Shown here: one piece after another, positions 1-8,181 of the stretch | Layout of the letters: each line of letters opens with the position of its first letter | Position numbering within the stretch: the first letter of the stretch is position 1 | DNA from: Streptomyces sp. NBC_01381 | GTDB lineage: Bacteria; Actinomycetota; Actinomycetes; Streptomycetales; Streptomycetaceae | Length of the DNA stretch: 64,000 bases | Reading direction: 5' to 3' | NCBI RefSeq assembly: GCF_026340305.1 | Contig: NZ_JAPEPI010000001.1 | Location: forward strand, 4,526,001-4,590,000 | Program-made: the position numbers and the translations under genes | Notes under the pieces: generated by a model | What the model was told of the DNA's origin: nothing | The model's input: only the letters and a program-made list of their open reading frames with translations | Database searches by the model: none

Positions 1-222
1 GACCAGGCACCGCTCTTCGGGGTCCAGGGCATAGAACTCGCCCGTGTTGCCGTTCGGCGTAAGAGTGCGCACGCCGCCGTCGGTGAGCCGCCGTATCAGC
101 GCGCGATAGGTGTCCCGGTCCACGGAACCGTCATCGGCGAACGGCGTCACGGGGATCGCGACGACATCGGCGAGCGCCGAACGCAGCGCTTCGAAACGGG
201 AGTTGTCGCTCGGTCCGGTCAT
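1..222 (-). CDS. DapA-family lyase/dehydratase, N-terminal part only
   Basis: Partial gene entering from the left edge; 74 codons are visible. The protein begins MTGPSDNSRFEALRS and contains the dihydrodipicolinate-synthase family features VVAIPVTPF (near residue 20) and NGNTGEFY (near 57), the latter matching the GTTGE-type substrate loop of this TIM-barrel family. Members are Schiff-base lysine aldolases or dehydratases for 2-keto-3-deoxy sugar acids, N-acetylneuraminate or dihydrodipicolinate; the catalytic lysine lies beyond the window. The ATG overlaps the stop of the upstream GntR gene by four bases, so the two are co-transcribed. With a sugar-acid dehydratase nearby, a sugar-acid role is more likely than lysine synthesis; that is inference. 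Confidence 0.85.
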   Translation of the reverse strand, partial: MTGPSDNSRFEALRSALADVVAIPVTPFADDGSVDRDTYRALIRRLTDGGVRTLTPNGNTGEFYALDPEERCLV

Positions 223-866
223 GAAGGCTCCCCCTCCGGGAACGCCCGCCGCACGAACGAGGCGATGTGGTCGTGGAGTCCGCGCGCCGCGGCGTCGGCC
301 TCTCCCGCGAGCGCGAGCCGCAGGATCTCCCGGTGCTCGGCCGCCTCCTGCTCCCAGGAGTGCAGGGTCGCCCAGGCGACGGCGGAGACCAGGGCCGCCT
401 GGTCGCGTACTTCGTCGAGCATCCGGGCGAGCAGCGGATTGCCGCACGATACGTAGAGCGCGCGGTGGAACTCCCGGTTGGCGAGGGAGCGTTCGGCCGC
501 GTCCGCCGCGTCGTCCGCCCGCTCAAGCGCGTCGCGCGCCTCGTCCAGTCGGGCCGCGCCGCCCCGGACGGTGCGCCGCAGCGCCTCCGGTTCGAGCAGC
601 AGACGTACGTCGTAGACCTCCCGCGCCATGGCCGCGTCCACCGTGCGCACGGTGGCGCCCTTGTACTGGCTCATCACCACGAGCCCGGTACCGGCGAGCG
701 TCTTCAGCGCTTCCCGTACGGGCGTCTTGGACACCCCGAACTGGGCGGCGAGCTCGGTCTCGACGAGGGCCTGTCCGGGCGCCAACTGCCCGGTGAGGAT
801 GCGGTGCTTGACCGCTTCGAGTACGTACTGCGTGCGCGAGGGGATGGGGTGGGGCGCAAGGTTCAT
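219..866 (-). CDS. GntR family (FadR-type, FCD domain) transcriptional regulator
   Basis: About 215 residues. The N-terminal winged helix is clear: LEAVKHRILTGQLAPGQALVE followed after a short gap by FGVSKTPVREALKTL, the GntR recognition-helix signature. The C-terminal half is an all-helical FCD ligand domain (EVYDVRLLLEPEALR, then NREFHRALY with its metal-binding-type His, and HREILRLALAG). I chose the ATG at 866, preceded by GAGAG seven bases upstream, over an alternative nine codons earlier. Its stop overlaps the start of the DapA-family gene by four bases. FCD regulators usually sense organic or sugar acids and repress their own operon, which fits the neighbourhood. Candidate operators lie immediately upstream. 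Confidence 0.9.
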   Translation of the reverse strand: MNLAPHPIPSRTQYVLEAVKHRILTGQLAPGQALVETELAAQFGVSKTPVREALKTLAGTGLVVMSQYKGATVRTVDAAMAREVYDVRLLLEPEALRRTVRGGAARLDEARDALERADDAADAAERSLANREFHRALYVSCGNPLLARMLDEVRDQAALVSAVAWATLHSWEQEAAEHREILRLALAGEADAAARGLHDHIASFVRRAFPEGEPS

Positions 867-886
867 CGATGCTCTCAGTCGTCGTG

Positions 887-970
887 CAGCCATCGCGTAC
901 AGCCGTCATGCACAGCCGTCATCCACAGCCGTCATGTATCGCGTCTCATATATGACGTACGAAGTACGAC
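887..970. promoter_or_regulatory. Repeat-rich control region upstream of the GntR gene
   Basis: Four 13-base units starting CAGCC lie head to tail at 887-899, 900-912, 913-925 and 926-938; the last three share CAGCCGTCAT and the first is diverged. Next come the palindrome TCATATATGA at 946-955 and the inverted repeat CGTAC-GAA-GTACG at 956-968. The arrangement, directly before a GntR regulator gene, suggests operator sites for autoregulation. The TTCGTACG core read on the minus strand also occurs upstream of the sugar transport operon (8114-8129). The role is inferred from position and symmetry. Confidence 0.5.
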
Positions 971-1144
971 GCGATGAAGCTAGGGCGCCGACCGGTCCGC
1001 GTCAATGCCTCGCGCGGGAAAGCCCTTTAGGGAGAGCGGAGTTGGGGCGCAAATTGATCGTCTCCGGGCGGCAACCCTTCGCCGGGCGGCGGCGACAAGG
1101 ACATGCAAGCCGTCCACTACTGACTGAAGGAATGAACCGAAGCA

Positions 1145-1911
1145 ATGAACCGGGACATGACTCCACGAGCCAGCCGGCGCGTCACCCATCGCCGGCGCCT
1201 CACCAAGCGCCGCGCCGTCGTCGGCGGCATCGCCGCGCTCGGCGTGACCGCCGCCGCCCTCGTCACCACTTCCATGATGTCCACGGCGGGTGCGTGAAGA
1301 AGGCCGACGACCGGGTCACAAAGTTCCAAGTCTCCGACTTCGGCAACCTGGTGCGTTCCTGCGGCAACTGCTCCAAGCAGCACCAGCGGAACATCATCTT
1401 GAATCCTCCCCCACCTGAAGCAGGGGATTCCTGGCTCACGCCGCCTGGAGGTCAACGACCCGACAGGTCTTCCACGATCAGCACCAGCCGGGTTGAGACC
1501 AGCCCGGGTTTGTGCAACAAGCTTGGAGGTGCATGTGCTGTCTTGGCTCTCGATCAGCACGGCGTACGCGCTTGGCTCTCGCAGCGTACGGCGGTCAGCT
1601 TACCCGACCGGCAGACGGTCTTTCGCCCTGAGGGCGAAACCCCGTTCCCCGCCCTGCTCCGCAGGAATCGGAGGTATCCGGTGAACGACGTCGACATCAT
1701 CGCCCCCGGCAAGTCGATCGTCGGCATCAACACCAACTACGGTGACACGGCCGCGCTGCGCAACATCCGCATCCACGGCGACAGCGGCAAGAAGATCGCC
1801 ACCTGTGACCGCTTCACCGGCAACAACACGGGCGCCGAGCCGCCCAAGACGGGCTCGGGCCCCGACGGCAAGTACTGCCGGTTCACCGCCGGGGACATCA
1901 GCTACAAGTAG
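1145..1911 (+). pseudogene. Broken pectate lyase (PL3-like) gene
   Basis: Remains of a secreted family-3 polysaccharide lyase. A signal peptide starts at 1145 (MNRDMTPRASRR, then a hydrophobic core ending STAGA) and stops at 1295. A second frame resumes immediately with KKADDRV and VSDFGNLVRSCGNCSKQHQRN, typical of PL3 lyases, but the mature N-terminal half is missing and material is also lost between KKADDRV and KFQVSDF. The reading then runs into about 280 bases of foreign DNA (1401 to about 1680). The true C-terminus follows: APGKSIVGINTNYGDTA to GDISYK and a stop. At least two deletions, a frame change and one insertion make the gene non-functional. The parent would have cleaved pectate outside the cell. 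Confidence 0.85.
1401..1680 (-). mobile_element. IS200/IS605-type (TnpB) element remnant inside the pectate lyase
   Basis: This stretch interrupts the pectate lyase reading. At 1401-1430 is an imperfect hairpin whose arms begin GAATCC and end GGATTC, the look of the right end of Streptomyces TnpB elements. At 1621-1639 is a perfect 8-base stem hairpin, TTTCGCCC-TGA-GGGCGAAA. Between them the minus strand can encode SLTSRRREPGIPCF, resembling the degenerate C-terminal tail of TnpB proteins. No transposase body remains, so the element is dead unless mobilised in trans. The exact ends are uncertain by a few bases, and the family is assigned from end structure and tail only. Confidence 0.55.
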
Positions 1912-1934
1912 GTGTCGTTTTTCGTCGGTCCGGC

Positions 1935-3086
1935 TCAGCGCGCCGAGAAGCTGTGCACCGTCCTTGACCGGTAGGTCTCGCCGGGGCGAAGGACCGTCGA
2001 GGGGAACGAGGGCTGGTTGGGGGCGTCGGGGAAGTGCTGGGTCTCCAGGCACATCCCGTCGCCCTGCCGGTAGGTGCGCCCCGCAGGCCCGGTGAGCGTG
2101 CCGTCCAGGAAGTTCCCGGAGTAGAACTGCACGCCCGGCTCGGTGGTGGCGATCTTCAGGGTGCGGCCCGACTCAGGGTCCCGCAGCGTCGCGAAGTGCT
2201 CGGGGCGCTGCGTGATCCCCTTGTCGAGGACCCAGTTGTGGTCGAAGCCCTTGGCGGTCACCAGCTGCTCGTGCGCGGCGCGGATGTCCCGGCCGACGGT
2301 CTTCGCGCGCCGGAAGTCGAAGGGCGTGCCCGCCACCCTCGCCAGCTCGCCCGTCGGGATGAGACCGGCGTCGGTGGGCGTGAACCGGCTGGCGGCCAGG
2401 ACCAGTTCGTGCCCGTAGATGTCGCCGCTGCCCTCGCCCGCGAGGTTGTAGTACGTGTGGTTGGTCAGGTTCACCACGGTGGCCTTGTCCGTGGTCGCCG
2501 CGTAGTCGATCCGCCAGTCGCCACGGGCATCGAGGGTGTACGTCACGGTCACCCGCAGCGTTCCGGGATAGCCCATCTCGCCGTCGGTGCTTGTGTAGTG
2601 CAGGCGCAGGCCGACGCCCGAGGGGTCCGCGAACGGCTCGACGTCCCACACCCGCTTGTCGAAGCCCTTGGCCCCGCCGTGCAGGCTGTTCTCCCCGTCA
2701 TTGACGGAGAGCTGGTGGTCCTTCCCGTCCAGGGTGAAGCGGCCCTTGGCTATGCGGTTGCCATAGCGGCCGATGAGGGCGCCGAAGAAGGTGGTGGCGG
2801 TGAGGTAGCCGTCCAGGTTGTCGAAGCCAAGGGAGACGTTGGTGTATCTGCCGTGCCGGTCCGGGAGTTCGAGGGACTGCACGATGCCGCCGTACGAAAG
2901 CACCTTCATGCGGGTGCCACCGTTCGCCAACGACCAGCGGTACACCTTGGTGCCGTCGGCGAGCTTCCCGAAGAGCTCCTTGGTGGGAGTACGGCCGTGC
3001 GCGGCCGCCTGCGAAGTGCCGGTCGCTGCCACGGAGAGTCCCGCGGCGGCGGCCGCGGCGAGAACGGTGCGTCTGCTCGTTTCCAT
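1935..3086 (-). CDS. Secreted aldose 1-epimerase (galactose mutarotase)
   Basis: 383 residues. It interconverts alpha and beta anomers of an aldose. The N-terminus METSRRTVLAAAAAAG is a twin-arginine signal, cut probably after the Ala-rich stretch near residue 30, so the enzyme should act outside the membrane. Family motifs: FGALIGRYGNRIA, VNLTNHTYYNLAG (catalytic His) and CLETQHFPDAPN (catalytic Glu), with length normal for the family plus signal. It is the last gene of a minus-strand operon behind a sugar ABC transporter, 91 bases after the permease and separated from it by a GC-rich intergenic repeat. Feeding the transporter the correct anomer is the simplest role. Confidence 0.92.
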   Translation of the reverse strand: METSRRTVLAAAAAAGLSVAATGTSQAAAHGRTPTKELFGKLADGTKVYRWSLANGGTRMKVLSYGGIVQSLELPDRHGRYTNVSLGFDNLDGYLTATTFFGALIGRYGNRIAKGRFTLDGKDHQLSVNDGENSLHGGAKGFDKRVWDVEPFADPSGVGLRLHYTSTDGEMGYPGTLRVTVTYTLDARGDWRIDYAATTDKATVVNLTNHTYYNLAGEGSGDIYGHELVLAASRFTPTDAGLIPTGELARVAGTPFDFRRAKTVGRDIRAAHEQLVTAKGFDHNWVLDKGITQRPEHFATLRDPESGRTLKIATTEPGVQFYSGNFLDGTLTGPAGRTYRQGDGMCLETQHFPDAPNQPSFPSTVLRPGETYRSRTVHSFSAR

Positions 3087-3108
3087 GTGCGGCTCCTATG
3101 AGGGGAAG

Positions 3109-3164
3109 GGCGCGCCCCGAAGGGGCGCGGGGAACTGCGCGACCAGCCAAAGGCGGCCCGCAGG
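3109..3164 (-). repeat. Streptomyces-type intergenic GC-rich repeat, copy 1
   Basis: Contains the hairpin GCGCCCCGAAGGGGCGCGGG followed by AACTGCGCGACCAGCC and a CGGCCCGCAG tail. Two related copies are at 11424-11541 and 61780-61866. It lies between the permease and epimerase genes, where the hairpin could attenuate or terminate the transcript. I recognise the motif as a common interspersed sequence of Streptomyces chromosomes. Confidence 0.7.
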
Positions 3165-3177
3165 TTTCTCAGAGCGC

Positions 3178-4407
3178 TCAGCGCCCCACCTTGCGCTTGT
3201 TCCACACGTCGAACCCGACCGCCGCCAGCAGCACAAGCCCCTTGATCACCTGCTGGTAGTCGGTCCCGATGCCGACCAGCGACATCCCGTTGTTGAGAAC
3301 GCCAAGCACCAGACCGCCGATCACGGCACCCATCACCGTGCCGACACCGCCGCTCATCGACGCGCCGCCGATGAACGAGGCCGCGATCGCCTCCAGCTCG
3401 AAGTTCAGACCGGCCTGCGGGGTACCCGCGTTCAGCCGTGCCGCGTACACACAGCCCGCCAGCGCGGCCAGGACGCCCATGTTGACGAAGACGAGGAAGG
3501 TGACGCGCTTGTCCTTGACGCCGGACAGCTTCGCGGCCGCCTTGTTGCCGCCGAGCGCGTACACATGCCGCCCGACGACCGCGTTGCGCATGACATAGCC
3601 GAGGCCGATCAGCAGCGCGCACATCACGAGCATCACGACGGGTACGCCGTGGAAGCTGGCCAGGGTGAGCGTGAACGCGACGACGGCCGCGGCGATCGCC
3701 ACACACTTGGTGACCCACAGGCCGGTGGGCAGGACCTCCAGCTCGTACGCCAACTGCCGCCTGCGGTCCCGCCATTCGCGAAGGAGCAGGAAGAGGACGG
3801 TGGCGAGGCCGATGACGAGCGTCGGGTTGTGGTACTGCGTGTACGGGCCCATCTCCGGGATGAAACCCTTGGCCAGATCCTGGAATCCGCCGGGGAACGG
3901 CGACAGGGACTGGCCCTCGAGGACGATCTGGGTGAGCCCCCGGAAGAGCAGCATCCCGGCCAGCGTCACGATGAACGACGGGATCCCGACGTACGCGATG
4001 AAGAAGCCCTGCCACGCCCCGGCGACCGCGCCGATCAGGAGTGAGAGGACGAGGGCGAGCACCCAGGGCATGTCGTGCTTGACCATCATCACCGCCGACA
4101 TGGCGCCGACGAAGGCCACCAGCGAGCCGACGGACAGATCGATGTGGCCCGCGATGATGACGATCATCATGCCCATGGCCAGGATGAGGATGTAGCCGTT
4201 CTGCTGGATCAGGTTGGAGACGTTGTTCGGAAGCAGCAGCGTGCCGTCGGTCCATATCTGGAACAGGACGACGATGAACGCGAGCGCGATCAGCATGCCG
4301 TACTGGCGCATGTTGGTCCGCATGCTCCGCAGGAGCAGCGCCCCCGTGGACCGCTGGTCGGTCGGCGCGGGGGACGAGTCCCGCGGGGGAGTGGTCGTGG
4401 TGGTCAT
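3178..4407 (-). CDS. Sugar ABC transporter permease (XylH/MmsB type)
   Basis: 409 residues, with about ten hydrophobic segments after a polar N-terminus of roughly 30 residues. Motifs of the monosaccharide (CUT2) permease family are visible: GHIDLSVGSLVAF, GFFIAYVGIPSFIVTLAGMLL, and late in the protein AIAASFIGGASMSGGVGTV with VLGVLNNGMSLVGI. It forms the membrane channel for the ATPase encoded just upstream (8-base gap) and the lipoprotein binding protein before that. Its length, above the usual 320-340, comes from the polar N-terminus and a central loop, as in XylH proteins. Xylose, arabinose or galactose are plausible substrates; the sequence alone does not say which. Confidence 0.93.
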   Translation of the reverse strand: MTTTTTPPRDSSPAPTDQRSTGALLLRSMRTNMRQYGMLIALAFIVVLFQIWTDGTLLLPNNVSNLIQQNGYILILAMGMMIVIIAGHIDLSVGSLVAFVGAMSAVMMVKHDMPWVLALVLSLLIGAVAGAWQGFFIAYVGIPSFIVTLAGMLLFRGLTQIVLEGQSLSPFPGGFQDLAKGFIPEMGPYTQYHNPTLVIGLATVLFLLLREWRDRRRQLAYELEVLPTGLWVTKCVAIAAAVVAFTLTLASFHGVPVVMLVMCALLIGLGYVMRNAVVGRHVYALGGNKAAAKLSGVKDKRVTFLVFVNMGVLAALAGCVYAARLNAGTPQAGLNFELEAIAASFIGGASMSGGVGTVMGAVIGGLVLGVLNNGMSLVGIGTDYQQVIKGLVLLAAVGFDVWNKRKVGR

Positions 4408-4415
4408 GGCGGGCC

Positions 4416-5993
4416 TCAGCTTCTGGTCATGGTCATCTGGCGCATCAGTACTTCCTGGGTGGCGTCGGCGCGGGCGACCTCACCGGTCAGCCGGCCCTCG
4501 GCCATCGTGTAGATCCGGTCGCACATCCCGAGCAGCTCCGGCAGTTCCGAGGAGATGAAGAGCACCGCCTTGCCCTGCGCCGCGAGCCGGTCGATGACCG
4601 TGTAGATCTCGTACTTGGCGCCGACGTCGATGCCGCGCGTCGGCTCGTCGAGGATCAGCACCTCGGGGTCGGCGTGGATCCACTTGCTGAGGACGACCTT
4701 CTGCTGATTGCCGCCGGAGAGCCGTCCCACCTGCTCCTGCACGGTCGGCGCCTTGATGTTCATCGAAGTGCGGTAGCGCTCGGCGACGGACCGTTCATGG
4801 TGCTCGTCGACGACGCCGCGGCGCCGCATGCCCGGCAGCGAGGCAAGGGAGATGTTGCGGTTGATGTTGTCGATGAGGTTGAGGCCGTAGGTCTTGCGGT
4901 CCTCGGTGACGTACGCGATGCCGGCCGCGATCGCGGCCGGTACGGTCCGCGTCTGCACCGCACGCCCGTTGACCGCCACCGTGCCGCCCTCGTACAGCCC
5001 GTAGGAGCGGCCGAAGAGGGACATCGCGAGCTCGGTGCGGCCCGCGCCCATCAGCCCCGCGATGCCGACGATCTCGCCGCGCCGCACGGTCAGCGTGGCG
5101 TCGTCGACGACCTTGCGCTGGTGGTCGATGGGGTGCCGGACTGTCCACCCCTCGACGGCGAGCGCGACGTCTCCCGCGTCCGTGCCCTCGTACGTGGTGC
5201 GCTCGGGGAAGCGGTGGTCGAGATCGCGGCCGACCATGCCCCGGATGATGCGGTCCTCGGACAGCTCCGGTGCTGTGTCCGGGGATTCACGGACCGTCAG
5301 TGTCTCGATGGTCCTGCCGTCGCGCAGGATGGTCACCGAGTCGGCGATGGCGCGGATCTCGCCCAGCTTGTGGGAGATGATGATGCTGGCGATGCCCTGC
5401 TCGCGCAGCTCCAGGATCAGATCGAGCAGCCCCGCGCTGTCCTCGTCGTTGAGGGCGGCGGTCGGCTCGTCGAGGATGAGCAGCTTCACCTCCTTCGACA
5501 GGGCCTTGGCGATCTCCACCAGCTGCTGCTTGCCCACGCCGATGTCGGCGACGGCGGTCTGCGGGTTCTCCCGCAGGCCGACCCGCTTCAGGAGGCGGCC
5601 GGCCCGCCGCAGGGTGTCGTTCCAGTCGATGACGCCGCGCGCGGAGGTCTGCTCGTTGCCGAGGAAGATGTTCTCCGCGATCGACAAGTAGGGGACGAGC
5701 GCGAGTTCCTGATGGATGATCACGATGCCGTGCTTCTCGCTGGCACGGATGTTCTTGAAGGCCACGGGCTCGCCGTCGAAGTGGATCTCACCCTCGTACG
5801 AACCGTGCGGATGGACGCCGCTGAGGACCTTCATCAGCGTCGACTTGCCCGCGCCGTTCTCGCCGCAGATCGCGTGGATCTCGCCGGGGCGCACCGCGAG
5901 CTCCACCTCGGAGAGCGCCTTCACGCCGGGGAAGGTCTTGGTGATGCCCGCCATCCGCAGGATCGGCCCGTTCCCGGCCGCCGCCCCGCTCAT
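4416..5993 (-). CDS. Sugar ABC transporter ATP-binding protein, two ATPase domains
   Basis: 525 residues forming the tandem ATPase typical of CUT2 monosaccharide importers. First domain: Walker [10 protein letters not shown], degenerate signature [13 protein letters not shown], Walker [10 protein letters not shown]. Second domain: a Walker A-like [10 protein letters not shown] lacking the usual GKS/T, signature LSGGNQQKV, and Walker [16 protein letters not shown] non-canonical second site is normal in this family (XylG/MglA/RbsA). The start overlaps the stop of the binding-protein gene by four bases and the permease follows eight bases after the stop, so the three are one translational unit. 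Confidence 0.95.
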   Translation of the reverse strand: MSGAAAGNGPILRMAGITKTFPGVKALSEVELAVRPGEIHAICGENGAGKSTLMKVLSGVHPHGSYEGEIHFDGEPVAFKNIRASEKHGIVIIHQELALVPYLSIAENIFLGNEQTSARGVIDWNDTLRRAGRLLKRVGLRENPQTAVADIGVGKQQLVEIAKALSKEVKLLILDEPTAALNDEDSAGLLDLILELREQGIASIIISHKLGEIRAIADSVTILRDGRTIETLTVRESPDTAPELSEDRIIRGMVGRDLDHRFPERTTYEGTDAGDVALAVEGWTVRHPIDHQRKVVDDATLTVRRGEIVGIAGLMGAGRTELAMSLFGRSYGLYEGGTVAVNGRAVQTRTVPAAIAAGIAYVTEDRKTYGLNLIDNINRNISLASLPGMRRRGVVDEHHERSVAERYRTSMNIKAPTVQEQVGRLSGGNQQKVVLSKWIHADPEVLILDEPTRGIDVGAKYEIYTVIDRLAAQGKAVLFISSELPELLGMCDRIYTMAEGRLTGEVARADATQEVLMRQMTMTRS

Positions 5994-7123
5994 GAGAGCT
6001 GCCTTGCCGTGAAGTAGCCCTCTTCGACCAGGAGTTGGGTGTTCTTCTTGTCGATCGACACGGGCTTGAGCAGATACGACGGCACGGTCTTCTTGCCGTT
6101 GTTGTAGTCCTTGGTGTTGTTGACCTCGGGCGTCTTGCCGGTGAGGACCGCGTCACCCATCTGCACGGCCTGCTTGGCCAGCTTGCGGGTGTCCTTGAAG
6201 ACCGTCTGCGTCTGATCGCCTGCGATGATCGACTTCACCGACGCCAGCTCCGCGTCCTGCCCGGTGACGACGGGCAGCGGCTGGTCCTTGCTGCCGTAAC
6301 CGGCGCTCTTCAGCGCCGAGATGATGCCGATGGAGATCCCGTCGTACGGCGAGAGGACCGCGTCGACCTGCCGGTCGCCGTAGTTCTTGCTGATCAGGTC
6401 GTCCATGCGCTTCTGCGCGGTGCCGCCGTCCCAGCGCAGCGTGGTCGCCTGGCTCATCTTCGTCTGCTTGCTGCCCACGACGAGCTGGCCGCTCTTGAAG
6501 TACGGCTGGAGCACCTTCATGGCGCCGTTCCAGAAGTACTTGGTGTTGTTGTCGTCGGGCGAGCCCGCGAACAGCTCGACGGTGAACTTGTCGTCGGACT
6601 TGCTGTCGGGCCTGTCGAGCTTCAACCGGTCCAGGATGTACTGGCCTTGGAGCTCGCCGACCCGCTCGTTGTCGAACGACGCGTAGTAGTCGACGTTCTT
6701 CGTGCCCATGATGAGGCGGTCGTACGAGATCACGGGGATGCCCGCGTCGTGCGCCTGGGCAAGAACGTCGGTGAGCGCCGAGCCGTCGATCGCCGCGACC
6801 ACCAGGAGCCGGTGCCCCTTGGTGATCATGTTCTCCAGCTGGGCGACCTGGTTCTCGACCTTGTCGTCGCCGTACTGCAGATCGGTCTCGTATCCGGCCT
6901 TCTGGAACTGCTCGGCCATGTTCTTGCCGTCGGCGATCCACCGCTCGGAGGCCTTGGTGGGCATTGCGAGTCCGACGGTTCCGCCCTTGCCGTCGTCGGC
7001 CTGGTAACGGCTGCCGCCCCTGGCCTCCTGGCCGCAGGCGGTGAGCGAGCCGAGCAGGACGACGGTCGCGAGGGCGGCCGTGAGCCTTGTTTTTGTGGCT
7101 TCTCTGGATATGCGGGTGGTCAT
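5990..7123 (-). CDS. Sugar ABC transporter substrate-binding lipoprotein (XylF/ChvE type)
   Basis: 377 residues. The signal sequence ends in the lipobox LTAC near residue 29, so the mature protein is anchored outside the membrane by a lipid-modified Cys. The periplasmic-binding-protein type 1 fold shows in [43 protein letters not shown] and [19 protein letters not shown], all characteristic of XylF/ChvE-like monosaccharide binders. It starts three bases after the upstream U32-like gene and overlaps the ATPase gene by four bases. The ligand is probably a pentose or aldohexose. Confidence 0.94.
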   Translation of the reverse strand: MTTRISREATKTRLTAALATVVLLGSLTACGQEARGGSRYQADDGKGGTVGLAMPTKASERWIADGKNMAEQFQKAGYETDLQYGDDKVENQVAQLENMITKGHRLLVVAAIDGSALTDVLAQAHDAGIPVISYDRLIMGTKNVDYYASFDNERVGELQGQYILDRLKLDRPDSKSDDKFTVELFAGSPDDNNTKYFWNGAMKVLQPYFKSGQLVVGSKQTKMSQATTLRWDGGTAQKRMDDLISKNYGDRQVDAVLSPYDGISIGIISALKSAGYGSKDQPLPVVTGQDAELASVKSIIAGDQTQTVFKDTRKLAKQAVQMGDAVLTGKTPEVNNTKDYNNGKKTVPSYLLKPVSIDKKNTQLLVEEGYFTARQLS

Positions 7124-7126
7124 GGG

Positions 7127-8095
7127 TCAGTCCCCTTCCGGGACGGGGAAGCGTTGGAGCTCGCCGGGCAGGCGTGCGCCGAGCGGCGACATTCCGCCGT
7201 CCGCGCGGTGCCGGGCGAGCAGATCGAGGACGAGGCGTCCGCGCCGGACGCGCTCGCGGGCGGTGGCCAGGGTGTGGTCGCGCAGCTGGGCGCCGTAGGG
7301 GTAGATGCCGGGCGACCTGCTCAGGCCGAACTTGAGGTAGAGCGGGGCGCCGCGCCGGATCAGCTCCGCCGCCTCGTACATCCGGACGTAGCCGCCGAGG
7401 TCGTCCGGCGCCTCGACGTACAGGTCCATCGGGGCGCTGCTGACCCGGCGGATCTCCGTGAGGTGGTCGAGCGTGAGATCGGACGGGATGTTGAGCGAGT
7501 CGGCGCCGAGCCGCTCGAAGACCGTGTACGAGGCCGGGTTGACCGGGCCGATGAGGGCCGACACCTTGAACGTGGTGTCGGCGGGCAGCACCCCGGCGGC
7601 GCGCAGCCGGTGCAGGGTCCACAGCACGCCCTCGTCGGCGACGAGCAGGCAGCGCACCCCCAACTCCGTTGCGCGCACGGCGTCTTCGACACATCCGGCG
7701 AGCGCGTCATGGCCGCGCGAGCGCAGTCCCGCGCCACCGGAGTCGGTGCGGCTCGCGGCGCCGATGTCCCAGGTGCCGCGCGGCCCGGTGAACAGGCAGA
7801 GCTCGATGTCCCGTTCCGCGCAGGCCTCGACCATCTCGGTGATCTCGTCGTCGGTGAGCATCCAGACGCCGCTGCCCTGACTGATCCGGTGGATCGGCAC
7901 ATCGAGCCGCGAGCTCTCCTTGAGCACCACGGCGAGCGCCTCGGGTCCCTCCACCGAGGGGATCTCGGTGCGCCAGGTGCCGCCGTCGGGGAAGCTGTGC
8001 GGCGACGCGTCGGCGGGGTCGAGAGCGGGCACGGTGTGTCCGATGCGGGCGAGGGCGCCGGCGCCGGGGCGACGAGGTGCTGACGGGCTGGTCAC
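7127..8095 (-). CDS. U32-peptidase-like TIM-barrel protein in a sugar operon
   Basis: 322 residues starting at GTG 8095 behind GGGAG. The body looks like a beta/alpha barrel: LDVPIHRISQGSGVWMLTDDE, ACAERDIELCLFTGPRGTWD, LGVRCLLVADEGVLWTLHRL, FERLGADSLNIPSDLTLDHL and APLYLKFGLSRSPGIYPYG. This resembles proteins annotated as U32-family peptidases in actinomycete sugar loci, but I see no signature that guarantees peptidase activity. As first gene of the transporter operon, with a three-base gap to the binding protein, it more likely acts on a small carbohydrate-derived molecule. A keto-sugar lyase or isomerase is an alternative. The function is unknown. Confidence 0.7.
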   Translation of the reverse strand: MTSPSAPRRPGAGALARIGHTVPALDPADASPHSFPDGGTWRTEIPSVEGPEALAVVLKESSRLDVPIHRISQGSGVWMLTDDEITEMVEACAERDIELCLFTGPRGTWDIGAASRTDSGGAGLRSRGHDALAGCVEDAVRATELGVRCLLVADEGVLWTLHRLRAAGVLPADTTFKVSALIGPVNPASYTVFERLGADSLNIPSDLTLDHLTEIRRVSSAPMDLYVEAPDDLGGYVRMYEAAELIRRGAPLYLKFGLSRSPGIYPYGAQLRDHTLATARERVRRGRLVLDLLARHRADGGMSPLGARLPGELQRFPVPEGD

Positions 8096-8113
8096 GGGAC
8101 TCCCATATGCAGT

Positions 8114-8129
8114 GTTCGATATTTCGTAC
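8114..8129. promoter_or_regulatory. Putative operator for the sugar transport operon
   Basis: GTTCGATATTTCGTAC is a near-perfect inverted repeat (GTNCGA-N4-TCGNAC) about 20 bases upstream of the operon's first start codon. Similar sequences lie before the dehydratase gene (10401-10430) and the divergent IclR regulator (10558-10578). IclR proteins often bind such short palindromes, so this is a candidate site for the regulator at 10638. Inferred from repeated occurrence only. Confidence 0.5.
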
Positions 8130-8181
8130 GTTGGTCGGGCCGATGGGCGTGCGGCGGCGCGAGGGCCGTCAGAGGCGCGGA

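Noticed and set aside
887-938. 13-base units as a CRISPR fragment
   Set aside because: No spacers between units and far too short.
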